A stretch of DNA of 64,000 nucleotides from Gemmatimonadota bacterium (GTDB lineage: Bacteria > Gemmatimonadota > Gemmatimonadetes > Gemmatimonadales > GWC2-71-9), in contig SHZU01000002.1 in NCBI GenBank assembly GCA_009692115.1, positions 62,001 to 126,000 on the forward strand. Reading direction: 5' to 3'. The notes below the pieces were generated by a model that searched no databases, was not told the DNA's origin, and saw nothing but the letters and a program-made list of their open reading frames with translations. Shown in pieces: positions 40,059 to 49,825 of the stretch (position 1 is its first letter; each line of letters opens with the position of its first letter). Both the position numbers and the translations under genes were made by a program.

Positions 40059-40499
40059 TCAGCGGGCCGATCGCATCTGTTCGACTCGATCCTTGAGGCG
40101 CCCAAACATCTCGCGGCCGGCCTCGGTCTCGGTGGCGATCCACTCGGTGTTCCGAAGGAAACGGGCGCCGCTTCCTCCGGCCCGCACTTCCGTCAGCCAC
40201 GGCCAGACTTTGGCGAGGATGATCAACCCTTCGCCACCGGCGGAGTCGGCCATGTATTCCGAATGGACGATGCCGTGCCGGGCCATCCCATACACCAACT
40301 CCCAGTAGCTCGTGACCTGGCGGAACATTCCGTTTTGCGGATGGCTCCACGCGGCGATGGCCGTGACGTCGTCGAGGCTCTTGGGCCACCAGTCCATTAC
40401 GATGGCCTTGCGGGCCTCTCGGAGGACCGGCTCACGGCGGAGGTCGTAGGCGCGGAGCACCAACTCCGCGTCATGGTGGTCGGGATACTCTTTGATCAT
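40059..40499 (-). CDS. Conserved-looking protein of unknown function between RND and ABC transporter genes
   Basis: 146 residues from the ATG at 40499. It has no signal or membrane helix. Notable are the tryptophan-rich stretches VMDWWPKSLDDV and VTSYWELVYGMARHG, and YMADSAGGEGLIILAKVWPW. I do not recognise a family. It lies 8 bases after the RND gene stop and 1 base before the ABC exporter, so it is cotranscribed with both. Confidence 0.7.
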   Translation of the reverse strand: MIKEYPDHHDAELVLRAYDLRREPVLREARKAIVMDWWPKSLDDVTAIAAWSHPQNGMFRQVTSYWELVYGMARHGIVHSEYMADSAGGEGLIILAKVWPWLTEVRAGGSGARFLRNTEWIATETEAGREMFGRLKDRVEQMRSAR

Positions 40500-40506
40500 C
40501 GGAACC

Positions 40507-43500
40507 TCATGGAGTGTGCTTCGGCGCCAGCGGCGGGGCGGCCGCCGGATCAAGGTTCCGGTGAGCAGCCTTCTTGGCGCCGAAGAACCGAGCCCTGGTC
40601 TCGTGGAGGACCTCGTAGAAGGTCGGCACAACTAACAGCGTCAGCAAGGTCGACGTGATCACCCCGCCTATGATGGCCACGCCGAGCGGGGACCGGAACT
40701 GCGAGCCCTCGCCTGTCCCCAGCGCGATCGGAATCATGCCGGCGATCAGCGCGACGGTCGTCATCATGATTGGCCGGAGCCGGATCCCGCCGGCCTCGAT
40801 CAGGGCATCCCGGATCGAGAGACCCTTTTCCTCCTGGGCCCACTTGGCGAAGTCAATCAGCAGAATCGCGTTCTTGGCCACGATCCCCATCAACAGGATG
40901 ACGCCGATCAGGCTCATGATATTAATGGTGTAATTCGCCAAGGAAAGCGACAGGAAGACCCCAATCAGGGACAAGGGCAGGGACGCCATGATGGCCAGGG
41001 GGTCGAGGAATGACCCGAACTGCATCACGAGCACCAGGTACATCAGCAAGACGGCGACGCCCAGTGCAAAAAAGATGCTTCCGAAGGCCTCGTCCTGGCC
41101 CTCCTGGTCGCCACCCGTGGCGATCTCGACTCCCGGCGGGAGATCGAGTGCCTGGAGCTTGACCTGTGCGTCGGCCATCACTTCTCCGGTCGAGCGGCCG
41201 GCGACGTTCCACTCGACGGCGACGTTGTTGTCACGGTTCAAGTGGTTGATGACGGCGGGGCCGATGCTTTGGCGGATCTCCGCCACCTGACCGAGGGGAA
41301 TCGTCACGGGCCCGTTCGGTCCAGCCACCACCAAGGGCAGTTGGGCAAGATCGGTGATTCGTTCGCGATACTCGGGGGCCAGGCGAATCCGGACGTCCCG
41401 GGTCTCGCCGCTCGGGTCGACCCAGTCGCCGGCGTCGATGCCGGCGAACGCGGGGCGGATCGATAGCGCCACCTGCCCTACGGTAACGCCCAGACTGCCG
41501 GCAAGGCCGCGGTTGAGCTCGACATTGACCTCGGGCTTCTGGCCCTTCGTCGAGAGCGACAGGTCGACCACGTTCGGGACCTGTGCGACGATCGACTTCA
41601 CTTGCTCCGCCACGGCATTGAGCACCGCGCCGTCCTCGCCCCGGATGTTGAGCGCGAGTTGTTTCCGGCCGCCGTTGAAATCACTGGTATAGACCGAGGT
41701 CGTGAACCCGGTGGTGGCCTTGACCGAGTCCCGGACCACGGCGGCGATGTCGTCGGCGCTTCGGTCCCGGTCCTTTTTGGGAGTTAGGCGCACGAAGATC
41801 GTGCCGGCGTCCACCGACCCGGTGGCGCCGTCGCCAATCGTGCTATAGGTGTAGCGGACCTCGGGGACGCTGCGGGCGATCCGCTCGACCATCCCGGCTT
41901 TTTGGCGGGTGTAGAGGAGGCTCGAGCCGGGAGGGGTTTCCACCTTGATGTTAAACTCGGACCGGTCATCGATGGGAAAGAATCCGAAGCCGACCTTCTT
42001 GTAAGTCGGCGCGACCTGGACCAGGGCGACTGAGATGCCGATCCCGACGGCCGTACCGAGGATCTTGGTGGGCCACGCTGCCCGTCCGGCGGCCCACGCC
42101 GCAATGCTGACGCCGATCAATGCGCCGAGCAGGGCAAGGAGCCCCTTTGACGGCAGCGTGAACGCCGCGAAGAAGGTTCCCACCGTCAGGACCAGCATCG
42201 ATAGCCGGTGGTCGAGGGCCCAGGCCACCACTCGGCGGTAGCCGTTTGCCTGCCGGTTGAACCAGAGGTTGAACCAGTCCAACTGGCGGGTGATCCAGCC
42301 GCGCTTCTCGGGTGGAACGTACGGGTCGGGCCAGTAGGCCGAAAGCATCGGGTCGAGTGAGAACGACACCAGCAACGATACCGCCACCGCGCACGCAATC
42401 GTCAGCGCGAACGGCTTCATCCACTGTTCGGTCAAGCCGCCTTGGAAAGCGACCGGAATGAACACGGCGAGCAAGGAGAAAGTCGTTGCTGTCACGGCCA
42501 AGCCGATCTCGTCGGTGCCTTCATGGGCGGCTCGAAAATGGTCTTTGCCCATCTCGACGTGCCGGACGATGTTCTCCCGCACCACGATGGCGTCGTCGAT
42601 CAGAATCCCGATGGCGAGCGACAATCCGAGCAACGACATCGTGTTGAGCGTAAAGCCGAAGGCCCAGACCGCAATGAACGACGCCAACACGGACACCGGT
42701 AAGGCGAGTCCGGTGATCACCGTCGACCGCCAGGAGTTGAGGAACACGAACACCACCAGCACCGTCAGCAGGGCACCCTCGAGCAGGGCCTTCTCCACCT
42801 CCCACACGGAGCTCTCGACCCGCTCGCCCGAATTGCGAATGACCTCGAGCTTCACGCTCTCCGGCAGACGGTGCTTCACCCGCTCGATCCGTTCCAAGAG
42901 CCGGCTACTCACTTCGGTAGTGCTGTACCCCTGGGATTTCTTGATGTCGATCCCGACGGCCTCGACTCCGTCGAACAACGCCACGCTTCGCTGTTCCTCG
43001 AACCCGTCGCGGACGGTGGCCAGCTCCCCAAGGCGAATGACCCGGCCCTGGCGCTCGACGACCACGATTTGAGCGAACTCCGCCGGACTCTCGAGCCGCC
43101 CCTTGAGCCGGATCGAGCGTTCCGCATCGCCGGATCCGAGCCGCCCCACCGGGGCCGCGATGTTCTGGGCTTGAATGGCCTGAACTACTTGTCCAACGCT
43201 TACCCCAGTGGCCTGAAGGGCTTGCGGTTGAAGTTCGATGGTCAGCTCGCGGTCCTGCTTTCCAGCGACCGTGACCTCGGCGACGCCGGCGATCGAGCGG
43301 AGTTCGCGGGTAACCCCCGGGTCGGCGAGCCGGGTCAGTTCACCCGAGGAGAGAGTGACCGAGGAAAGGGCAAGCGACACGATTGGCCGATCGGTGTCGT
43401 TGAATTTCTTGATGATCGGCTCTTCCATTTCCCGGGGAAGGTCGTTCCGGATCGTGGAAATGGCGTCGCGAATGTCCTGGGTGGCTTCGCCCAGTGGTTT

Positions 43501-43794
43501 GTCGAACTGGAATTCAACCAAGACGCGTCCGAACCCGTCCTCAGCGGCCCCGATCACTCGCTTGACGCCCGCGATCCCGGCGATGGCCTCTTCGACCGGA
43601 TCGAGGACCTCCTTCTCGACGCCATCGGGCGAGGCGCCCGGATAGATGAGGGCGACGGTCACGAACGGCGGATTGATCTCGGGAAACTCGTCGGTCTTGA
43701 GCCGGAGCAAGGCAAAGATGCCGAACACCACCAGCGACATCATGGCGACGATCGTGATGACCGGCCGCCGAATCGCAAAATCAGAAATGATCAT
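40507..43794 (-). CDS. RND-family multidrug efflux transporter, inner membrane
   Basis: 1095 residues, about 12 transmembrane helices and two large periplasmic loops in the AcrB/MexB/MdtBC style. Signatures: IRRPVITIVAMMSLVVFGIF at the N-terminus, GLSLAIGILIDDAIVVREN with the proton-relay Asp pair in TM4, and SLIGVILLMGIVAKNAILLIDF in the second half. It uses proton motive force to export drugs or metabolites. An insert of hydrophobic residues around 530-590 (FFAAFTLPSKGLLALLGAL) is longer than in AcrB. It forms a complete tripartite system with the two upstream genes. Confidence 0.93.
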   Translation of the reverse strand: MIISDFAIRRPVITIVAMMSLVVFGIFALLRLKTDEFPEINPPFVTVALIYPGASPDGVEKEVLDPVEEAIAGIAGVKRVIGAAEDGFGRVLVEFQFDKPLGEATQDIRDAISTIRNDLPREMEEPIIKKFNDTDRPIVSLALSSVTLSSGELTRLADPGVTRELRSIAGVAEVTVAGKQDRELTIELQPQALQATGVSVGQVVQAIQAQNIAAPVGRLGSGDAERSIRLKGRLESPAEFAQIVVVERQGRVIRLGELATVRDGFEEQRSVALFDGVEAVGIDIKKSQGYSTTEVSSRLLERIERVKHRLPESVKLEVIRNSGERVESSVWEVEKALLEGALLTVLVVFVFLNSWRSTVITGLALPVSVLASFIAVWAFGFTLNTMSLLGLSLAIGILIDDAIVVRENIVRHVEMGKDHFRAAHEGTDEIGLAVTATTFSLLAVFIPVAFQGGLTEQWMKPFALTIACAVAVSLLVSFSLDPMLSAYWPDPYVPPEKRGWITRQLDWFNLWFNRQANGYRRVVAWALDHRLSMLVLTVGTFFAAFTLPSKGLLALLGALIGVSIAAWAAGRAAWPTKILGTAVGIGISVALVQVAPTYKKVGFGFFPIDDRSEFNIKVETPPGSSLLYTRQKAGMVERIARSVPEVRYTYSTIGDGATGSVDAGTIFVRLTPKKDRDRSADDIAAVVRDSVKATTGFTTSVYTSDFNGGRKQLALNIRGEDGAVLNAVAEQVKSIVAQVPNVVDLSLSTKGQKPEVNVELNRGLAGSLGVTVGQVALSIRPAFAGIDAGDWVDPSGETRDVRIRLAPEYRERITDLAQLPLVVAGPNGPVTIPLGQVAEIRQSIGPAVINHLNRDNNVAVEWNVAGRSTGEVMADAQVKLQALDLPPGVEIATGGDQEGQDEAFGSIFFALGVAVLLMYLVLVMQFGSFLDPLAIMASLPLSLIGVFLSLSLANYTINIMSLIGVILLMGIVAKNAILLIDFAKWAQEEKGLSIRDALIEAGGIRLRPIMMTTVALIAGMIPIALGTGEGSQFRSPLGVAIIGGVITSTLLTLLVVPTFYEVLHETRARFFGAKKAAHRNLDPAAAPPLAPKHTP

Positions 43795-43807
43795 CGTCGT
43801 CTCCGGG

Positions 43808-44929
43808 TCAGTTGCTCCCGGCCCGTTCGGCCGGAGCGGAGGGACGGACCTTGGTACCGGATTGGAGGCCGCGCGCCGACCCGATCACGACCGTGTCGCC
43901 GACGGCGAGGCCGCTGGTGATCTCGATCCGGTCGATCGTCTGGTCTTCGATGCCGAGGGCCACTTCGAGTCGCTGGGCCATGCCGCCATGGATTCTCGTC
44001 ACCGTGGGGCGGATCCCGCGGCGATCAACCGCCGAACTCGGTACCACCAGGCCCGTCCGGGATTCGACGGCGACGCGCCCTTGGGCAAAGACTCCCGCTA
44101 CCAAGCGACCGGCCTGGTTGGGAAGGGTGACCGTGATCCGTACCTGCCGGGTGGCCGGATCGACCGCTGGGTTGATCCGGCTGATCTTGCCGTCGAAGGT
44201 CCGGTCGCCGTAGCCGTCGATCGTGAAGCCGACCGGCGTGCCGACCGTCAGACGGCCGACGGCCGCCACCGGGACTTGGGCTTCGAGCCGGAGGCTCGAC
44301 GGGTCGACGACGGAAAACAGGGGATTGCCGGCGGAGACATTGTCGCCGGCGTTGACGTTGCGTTCACTGACGATCCCGTTCAGCGGCGACCGGATCCGGG
44401 TATACCCCAGTTGCTTCTTGGCACTGGCCAGACGGGCCGTGGCCTCAGCCTCGGCGCCCTCCGCATTCATGACCGACCACCGGGACTGTTCCAGTTCCCG
44501 CTCGGCGACGGCCCCCGCCTGGGCCAATTTCCCCGACCGCTCGACGTTTCTTCTCGCGACCACGAGGGCCTCGGTGGCCGTCCGCAGTCCGGTTTGGGCC
44601 GACAACACCTGGTCACGAATCGCATCGTCGTTGAGGCGCCCAAGTGCTTGCCCCACTCGTACGGCCTGTCCCTCGTCCGCGAGCGCCTCCACGACGATGC
44701 CGGGCACCTCGGCCCGAATCGTGGCCGACCGCGCCGCGGTCAGCGTTCCGGATATCGCCGGTCCGTTCTGGAGGGTTCGCGATTCGGCGACGAACAGGTC
44801 TTCCGGTCCGAGCAGCACGGGCGCTGCTTCGGTGTAGGCGCTGTCACCGGCGCCGGCCTTACCGCAGCCCGCGAGGGCCGTGACCGCTATGGTCACCATC
44901 GTGGAGCGGAGCAACACAGGGAATCTCAT
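43808..44929 (-). CDS. RND efflux periplasmic adaptor (membrane fusion protein)
   Basis: 373 residues from the ATG at 44929, overlapping the upstream TolC-like stop (ATGA). Lipoprotein signal with Cys in VTALAGCGK. The HlyD/AcrA order is visible: a beta-strand/lipoyl half EVPGIVVEALADEGQAVRVG, a coiled-coil hairpin rich in Ala/Glu/Arg, the second lipoyl half IRSPLNGIVSERNVNAGD, and beta-barrel sequence. It bridges the RND pump and outer membrane channel. Confidence 0.92.
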   Translation of the reverse strand: MRFPVLLRSTMVTIAVTALAGCGKAGAGDSAYTEAAPVLLGPEDLFVAESRTLQNGPAISGTLTAARSATIRAEVPGIVVEALADEGQAVRVGQALGRLNDDAIRDQVLSAQTGLRTATEALVVARRNVERSGKLAQAGAVAERELEQSRWSVMNAEGAEAEATARLASAKKQLGYTRIRSPLNGIVSERNVNAGDNVSAGNPLFSVVDPSSLRLEAQVPVAAVGRLTVGTPVGFTIDGYGDRTFDGKISRINPAVDPATRQVRITVTLPNQAGRLVAGVFAQGRVAVESRTGLVVPSSAVDRRGIRPTVTRIHGGMAQRLEVALGIEDQTIDRIEITSGLAVGDTVVIGSARGLQSGTKVRPSAPAERAGSN

Positions 44930-46500
44930 GGGAACGTCTGACCTCCGGTGGAAGCCGGCTGGGCCGCCTGGGGGCGGCTCGATTGAGTGCGGGTTGCGGG
45001 AGCGGCCTCGGGGGCGCCTCCGAGCGGCAGATCGGCCAACAAGGCCACCCGGACCCGGGCAATCTGGAGATCGCGTGCCGCTTGGGCCCGATTGACCTCG
45101 GCCTGTTGAAGGGCGATCCGCGAGTCGAGCAATTCGGTTTGGGTCGAGATTCCTTCCCGGAACCGAATGTCGGCGATTTGATAGGCCCGGGTCGCCTGGG
45201 CGGCGGTCCCTTCGCTGGCTTGCCAATTGGCGGCGGCCGCCTCGAGTTGGGAGAGGGCGTTTCGTCCGTCGAGTTCGGCGGCCTCGGCTACTTGCTGTTT
45301 CCGGAGCCGGGCCTCGTCGAGGCCGGCCTTGGCCAGCACCCGGTCGCCCTTGAGCCGGCCCCCAGTGAAGATCGGGACCTGGATGCCTAACGCCAATCGC
45401 CAATCGGTCACGAATTCATCGAGACCGGGGAGCCCTCGGGATGGATAGGCAATCCGGCTGTATTGGCTGGTCAGGGCCAGGCTCGGCAATCGGAGCGACC
45501 GGGAGACCTGATCCAGACCTTCCTGGGCCCGGACCGCCTGCGCCGCCTGACGAACGGCCGCTCGGTGGGCCGCCACCGTATCCGGAGCGGAGGCCGCCAG
45601 CCGGGCCAGCGACGGGGTCTTGGCGACCGCGGTGTCCGCCAGTTCGGTCGACAGGGCCAACGGCTGGTCGACGGGCAAGTTGAGGAGTTGGCGGAGCCGG
45701 ATGTAGGCCAGGACCCGTTGGGTCCGGCTCTGAATGACCAAGGGCCGTTGGTTGTCGCGCGCCACGGTGGCCCGGAGGACGTCGAACTCCGGTGCGGTGC
45801 CCACCTCACGCCGAAGCCGAGTCTGGCCTAACGTCGTGTCAGCCTGCGCCAAGGTCGCTTGGGCAATGGCCAGGAGACGGTCGCTGAGGGCGGCGTCGTA
45901 GTAGGCTTGGACCACGTCGAGGACGAGTTGGGCTTCGGCGCTGGTGAGCGCAATCCGAGCTGAGGCCCGGCCGGCTTCAGCCGCCCGCATCTGGCCGAAG
46001 ATCCGGCCTCCGTCAAACAAGGTTTGCGACCCCGAGAGCCCGAGCGTGTAGGTGTTCTTCCGGCCAAACGGCAGGCGGCTGAAGCCGGCGAACGGATTCA
46101 CGGTCGTCGTGCACCGCACGGCCCGCTCCAGATCGTCGAGTCGCTGCCCGATCGGCTTGGTCGGATCGGCGGCGAAGGCGTCGCAACTCGTCGGCGGCGG
46201 CGGGGCGGTGGAGGTGTCGACGGTCCCGCCGAACACGTTGTCAAACTGGGACTTGAGCTGCCGGCTGTAGGAGAATGATCCGGCGAGCTGCGGGTACAGT
46301 TCGCTCCGGGCCTGCAAGACCTGGCCCCGGGCTCGTTCAACTCCGATCCGGGCGATGCCGACCGCCTCGCTCGCCGGCCGGGCAAGCGTCAGGGCTTCTT
46401 CGAGCGATAGCGTGCGGGGAGGCTGCGCCTGCGAGTGGCTCCGGACGGTGAGAGACGCCAACAGGGCGGCGGCGAGCAGGGCAGGACGGCGATAGGTCAC
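44926..46500 (-). CDS. TolC-family outer membrane efflux protein
   Basis: 524 residues from the GTG at 46500, which overlaps the TetR stop (GTGA). Signal peptide in ALLAAALLASLTVRSHSQA. The two OEP repeats with long coiled helices are seen in SLEEALTLARPASEAVGIA and RLRKQQVAEAAELDGRNALS-like stretches; QAEVNRAQAARDLQIARV near the end is typical. An Asp/Cys-containing loop near residue 110-140 (CDAFAADP...RAVRC) may form a surface disulfide. It is the channel of the pump encoded downstream. Confidence 0.9.
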   Translation of the reverse strand: MTYRRPALLAAALLASLTVRSHSQAQPPRTLSLEEALTLARPASEAVGIARIGVERARGQVLQARSELYPQLAGSFSYSRQLKSQFDNVFGGTVDTSTAPPPPTSCDAFAADPTKPIGQRLDDLERAVRCTTTVNPFAGFSRLPFGRKNTYTLGLSGSQTLFDGGRIFGQMRAAEAGRASARIALTSAEAQLVLDVVQAYYDAALSDRLLAIAQATLAQADTTLGQTRLRREVGTAPEFDVLRATVARDNQRPLVIQSRTQRVLAYIRLRQLLNLPVDQPLALSTELADTAVAKTPSLARLAASAPDTVAAHRAAVRQAAQAVRAQEGLDQVSRSLRLPSLALTSQYSRIAYPSRGLPGLDEFVTDWRLALGIQVPIFTGGRLKGDRVLAKAGLDEARLRKQQVAEAAELDGRNALSQLEAAAANWQASEGTAAQATRAYQIADIRFREGISTQTELLDSRIALQQAEVNRAQAARDLQIARVRVALLADLPLGGAPEAAPATRTQSSRPQAAQPASTGGQTFP

Positions 46501-47075
46501 GATAACGGCTCCTTCAAAGCGAGGGCCCGGGCGAACAGATCGAGGTATTGGTCGACCGAAATCTCGGGTGGGTCTGGGTACATCGACGGCAGGATGTCGC
46601 GGCTGATGGCGTCGGCGAACAGGGTGCCCATGAACATGGTGGTGGCAGCCCGGAGGTCGATCTCCGCCGCGATGAGGTGCTCCGCCTGAAGCCGCTCGAG
46701 GTAGGCCTTGAGTTCGAGGCCCGCACACACGGCCTGACTCCGATCCATCGGGAAGATGTCCGGTCGCTCTTCCATCTCACCCATGGCGGTGCGGATCAGG
46801 AAGCGGCGTTCGAACATCTCGTGATGATTCGCCAACGCCCAGACTCGCAGTTCACCGCGAGGGTTGGCCGATCGAGTGGGGAGGGCGCAGGGCGTCGAGC
46901 TGCTGGCGCATTGGATTGCTTCGTGCAGCAGCCGGGTCTTCGACCCAAAGTGGCGGAACAACGTGATTTCGTTGACATGGGCCCGCTCGGCAATCCGCCG
47001 AGTCGTGGCGCCCCGGAAGCCGGTTTCGGAATAGACCTGGGCGGCGGCTTCGAGAATGCGATCGCGGAGTTCCAT
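46497..47075 (-). CDS. TetR/AcrR family repressor of the RND efflux operon
   Basis: 192 residues. Helix-turn-helix at about 8-55: ILEAAAQVYSETGFRGATT, then ERAHVNEITLFRHFGSKTRL. It is the first gene of a contiguous operon with the TolC-like, adaptor and RND genes and overlaps the first of them by 4 bases, so it very likely autoregulates and represses the pump in response to an exported compound. A perfect palindrome 30 bases upstream is the likely operator. Confidence 0.9.
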   Translation of the reverse strand: MELRDRILEAAAQVYSETGFRGATTRRIAERAHVNEITLFRHFGSKTRLLHEAIQCASSSTPCALPTRSANPRGELRVWALANHHEMFERRFLIRTAMGEMEERPDIFPMDRSQAVCAGLELKAYLERLQAEHLIAAEIDLRAATTMFMGTLFADAISRDILPSMYPDPPEISVDQYLDLFARALALKEPLS

Positions 47076-47105
47076 AGGCCGCGAATCGTAATCGACCAGG
47101 AAATG

Positions 47106-47129
47106 GCAAGCAAGTGGTCACTTGCTTGC
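47106..47129. promoter_or_regulatory. Perfect 11-bp palindrome, likely TetR operator of the RND operon
   Basis: Arms GCAAGCAAGTG (47106-47116) and CACTTGCTTGC (47119-47129) around a 2-base centre, 30 bases before the TetR start. Size and symmetry are typical of TetR-family operators. It shares the 11-mer GGCAAGCAAGT with the element upstream of the first TetR gene. Confidence 0.75.
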
Positions 47130-47162
47130 ATTTCAAGTGATTATTTCACAACGAGTTAACCG

Positions 47163-48485
47163 TCAGCCGACTGACGGCTTGCTTCGCTTCCAGAGGTAGT
47201 AGATCGGAATCCCGACCAAAGTACCGCCAATGCCGATGGCGCCCCGCGCCGGATTCGAGACGACCGTGTTCACCACGATCACCACCGCCGCGGCCACGAA
47301 GAGCAACGGAGTCAGCGGATACCCGGGCACCTTGAACGGCCGGGGCGCATCGGGGTCCTTTTGTCGAAAGACGATCACGCAGAGTCCGCCTAGACCGTAG
47401 AAGATCCAACCGACGAATACGACATAGGTCAGGAGCGTATTGAATTGTCCGGACAACGCCAGCACCGCCGCCCAAGCACTGACAGCCAACACGGAATTTG
47501 CCGGCGTGCCGAACCGGGGGTGGACCTCACCCAGTTTCTTGAAAAATACGCCGTCATTCGCCATGGTGAAAAACACCCGGGACGCGGTCAGCATGATCCC
47601 GTGCGCCCCGCTCACGATGGAGACCAACACCGGGATGGCCATGAGTTTGCCGGCGCCGGCTCCAAAGCCCACGGCGACCGCGTCCGACGCCACCGTGCTC
47701 GAGGATTGCAGGGCGGTGGGTCCGAGGCCCGCCACATAGCCCAGGTTCGCGAGCACATAGACCGCGATGCAGCCGGCCGTCCCGATGACAAGGCCAAGCG
47801 GGAAATTTCGTTGCGGGTTCTCGACCTCCCCGCCGACGAAGGTCGCGTACTGCCATCCCTCGTAGGCCCACAGGACGGCGACCATGGCCGCCAATCCCCC
47901 GGAGACCAGCGTGGCATCCCAGGTCGCCGGCCAGGCGACCGTGACCTCGGAAAATCCGTGGCCGACCAGCGGCAAGGCCACGATCAAGAAAAGCAGGGCC
48001 CCCACTTTGAGCGCCGTGGCCACGCCCAGAACCGTGGTGCTCTGTCGGGTGCCGCGGACGTTGATGAAGGCCAGGAAGGCAATCGCGGCCAAGCCCACCA
48101 ACTTCCGTCCGATCGGAGAAATCCCCGGGACGAGCGCAGCCATGTTGTCGCCGGCTGCGGCGGCGAGCGCCGCGACGCTCCCACTCGCGATCACCGCAAA
48201 CAACGTCCAGCCATACACGAACGCCGTGACCGGTCCGAACGCATCCCGGATATAGGCGTACAGGCCTCCAGCTCCGGTCCGCATACATCCGAGTTCGGCG
48301 TAGGACAGCGCGCCGAGCAGGGTGAGGAACCCACCCACGGCCCAGACCGACAACGAGACGCCGACGTACCCGCCGCTGTTCCTAAGCACACCGCCCGGCG
48401 TGAGAAAGATCCCCGAGCCGATGATGGTCCCGATCGTGATGACCGCGACATCCTTGGCACTGAGGGTGCGCTTGAGTTCGCTCAT
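47163..48485 (-). CDS. APC-family amino acid permease (second of a tandem pair)
   Basis: 440 residues from the ATG at 48485. About 12 transmembrane helices. The APC signatures are AVITIGTIIGSGIFLTPGGV in TM1 and ALSYAELGCMRTGAGGLYAY. Homologous along its whole length to the next gene upstream, so the pair arose by duplication. Located after a D-aminoacylase and a GntR regulator on the same strand, it probably imports amino acids or a dipeptide-like product. Substrate not determined by sequence. Confidence 0.88.
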   Translation of the reverse strand: MSELKRTLSAKDVAVITIGTIIGSGIFLTPGGVLRNSGGYVGVSLSVWAVGGFLTLLGALSYAELGCMRTGAGGLYAYIRDAFGPVTAFVYGWTLFAVIASGSVAALAAAAGDNMAALVPGISPIGRKLVGLAAIAFLAFINVRGTRQSTTVLGVATALKVGALLFLIVALPLVGHGFSEVTVAWPATWDATLVSGGLAAMVAVLWAYEGWQYATFVGGEVENPQRNFPLGLVIGTAGCIAVYVLANLGYVAGLGPTALQSSSTVASDAVAVGFGAGAGKLMAIPVLVSIVSGAHGIMLTASRVFFTMANDGVFFKKLGEVHPRFGTPANSVLAVSAWAAVLALSGQFNTLLTYVVFVGWIFYGLGGLCVIVFRQKDPDAPRPFKVPGYPLTPLLFVAAAVVIVVNTVVSNPARGAIGIGGTLVGIPIYYLWKRSKPSVG

Positions 48486-48492
48486 GGAGGGC

Positions 48493-49812
48493 TCACCTCG
48501 AGGGTGGGGCGAGACGGCGCCAAATGGCGTAAATCGGAATCGCCGCCGCGGTCGCGCCGAGGCCGATGAGCCCCTTTTGCGGCGACTGGACGACGGTGTT
48601 GACGACAATCGCGAGGCCCGACAAGACGAAGAGGATCGGGGTCACGGGGTAGCCGGGAACCCGGAACGGCCGGACCGCATCAGGCCGGCTGCGGCGGAGG
48701 GCCAGCACCGCGAGCCCGCCGAGGCTGTAGAACAGCCACCCTACGAAGACGACATACTGGAGCAGCAAATCAAAGGTGCCGGAGGCCGCCAGAATCGCCG
48801 ACCAGATGCCCGCCGCCATCAAGGCAAATGCCGGCGTGCCGAACCGCGGATGGACGCCAGCCATCCGTTGGAAAAAGACGCCGTCCTTGGCCATCGCAAA
48901 GTAGACCCGGGCCGACATCATCGAGTTGGCCTGCGCGGCGGTGAGCATCGAGATCATGATCGGGAGAGAAATGATCTTGGCCCAGGACCCGCCGAGAACC
49001 GCGCCCGCCGCGTCGGCGGCGACCCGGTTCGAGGCCATCACGCCGGCGGGCCCGAGGGCCGCCACATAGGCCAGCGCCGACAGGACGTAGATCACAATCA
49101 ACCCGAACACCCCGAGGGCAAGCCCGCGCGGAAAGTTCCGCTGCGGGTCGATCGTCTCTCCGGTCATGAAGGTCAGATACTGCCAGCCTTCGTAGGCCCA
49201 CAGCACCGAAACCAGCGCCAGTCCGGTCGTGGCGGCCAGGCCGGGCGTCGAGAAGGTCGGCCAGACTTGAGTGACCTCGGAAAAGCCCGAGCCCAGGGCG
49301 GGGAGGGCAATGACCAGCAGCGCGATCGCCCCCAGTTTGATGGCGGTGCCGGCCTTGAGCACGCTGGTGCTCTGCTGGGTCCCCAACACGTTGACGAACG
49401 AAACCAGGAGGGCAAAAAAGACCCCGACCATGCGCTGCGTCATCGGCGACATCGGGATCCACACGGACAGATAGGTGGACGAGGCAACCGCCAGGGCCGC
49501 GACGGTGCCGGAGCCGATCACTACGAACAGGGTCCACCCGTAGGCAAAGGCCACGGCCGATCCGAACGCGTCTCGGATGTAGAGATAGAGGCCGCCCGAC
49601 CCGGGGTTCATCGCCGCCAACTCGGCGTACGTCAGGGCTCCGAGGTAGGACAGGATCCCGCCGACGATCCATACCATCGTCGCGAGCCCGACCGATCCGC
49701 CGGAGTCCCGAAGCACCGCACTCGGTACCACGAAGATTCCGGAACCGATCACGGTTCCGAGGGTGAGGATGGCGATGGCCCGCCAGGTAAAAATCCGCTT
49801 CAGGTCGGTCAT
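48493..49812 (-). CDS. APC-family amino acid permease (first of a tandem pair)
   Basis: 439 residues from the ATG at 49812. TM1 reads AILTLGTVIGSGIFVVPSAV and TM3 region LTYAELAAMNPGSGGLYLYI. The arrangement ALWAYEGWQYLTFMTGE-like (VLWAYEGWQYLTFMTGETID) occurs in both copies. Divergence between the two copies is spread evenly, which suggests an old duplication with different substrates. It ends 7 bases before the second permease. Confidence 0.88.
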   Translation of the reverse strand: MTDLKRIFTWRAIAILTLGTVIGSGIFVVPSAVLRDSGGSVGLATMVWIVGGILSYLGALTYAELAAMNPGSGGLYLYIRDAFGSAVAFAYGWTLFVVIGSGTVAALAVASSTYLSVWIPMSPMTQRMVGVFFALLVSFVNVLGTQQSTSVLKAGTAIKLGAIALLVIALPALGSGFSEVTQVWPTFSTPGLAATTGLALVSVLWAYEGWQYLTFMTGETIDPQRNFPRGLALGVFGLIVIYVLSALAYVAALGPAGVMASNRVAADAAGAVLGGSWAKIISLPIMISMLTAAQANSMMSARVYFAMAKDGVFFQRMAGVHPRFGTPAFALMAAGIWSAILAASGTFDLLLQYVVFVGWLFYSLGGLAVLALRRSRPDAVRPFRVPGYPVTPILFVLSGLAIVVNTVVQSPQKGLIGLGATAAAIPIYAIWRRLAPPSR

Positions 49813-49825
49813 GTAGCCTCGTTGG

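Noticed and set aside
47137-47152. AGTGA-N5-TCACA sequence upstream of the efflux TetR, similar to the CRP-type sites
   Set aside because: The spacer is 5 instead of 6 and the inner symmetry is lost, unlike the two sites at 18140 and 27104.
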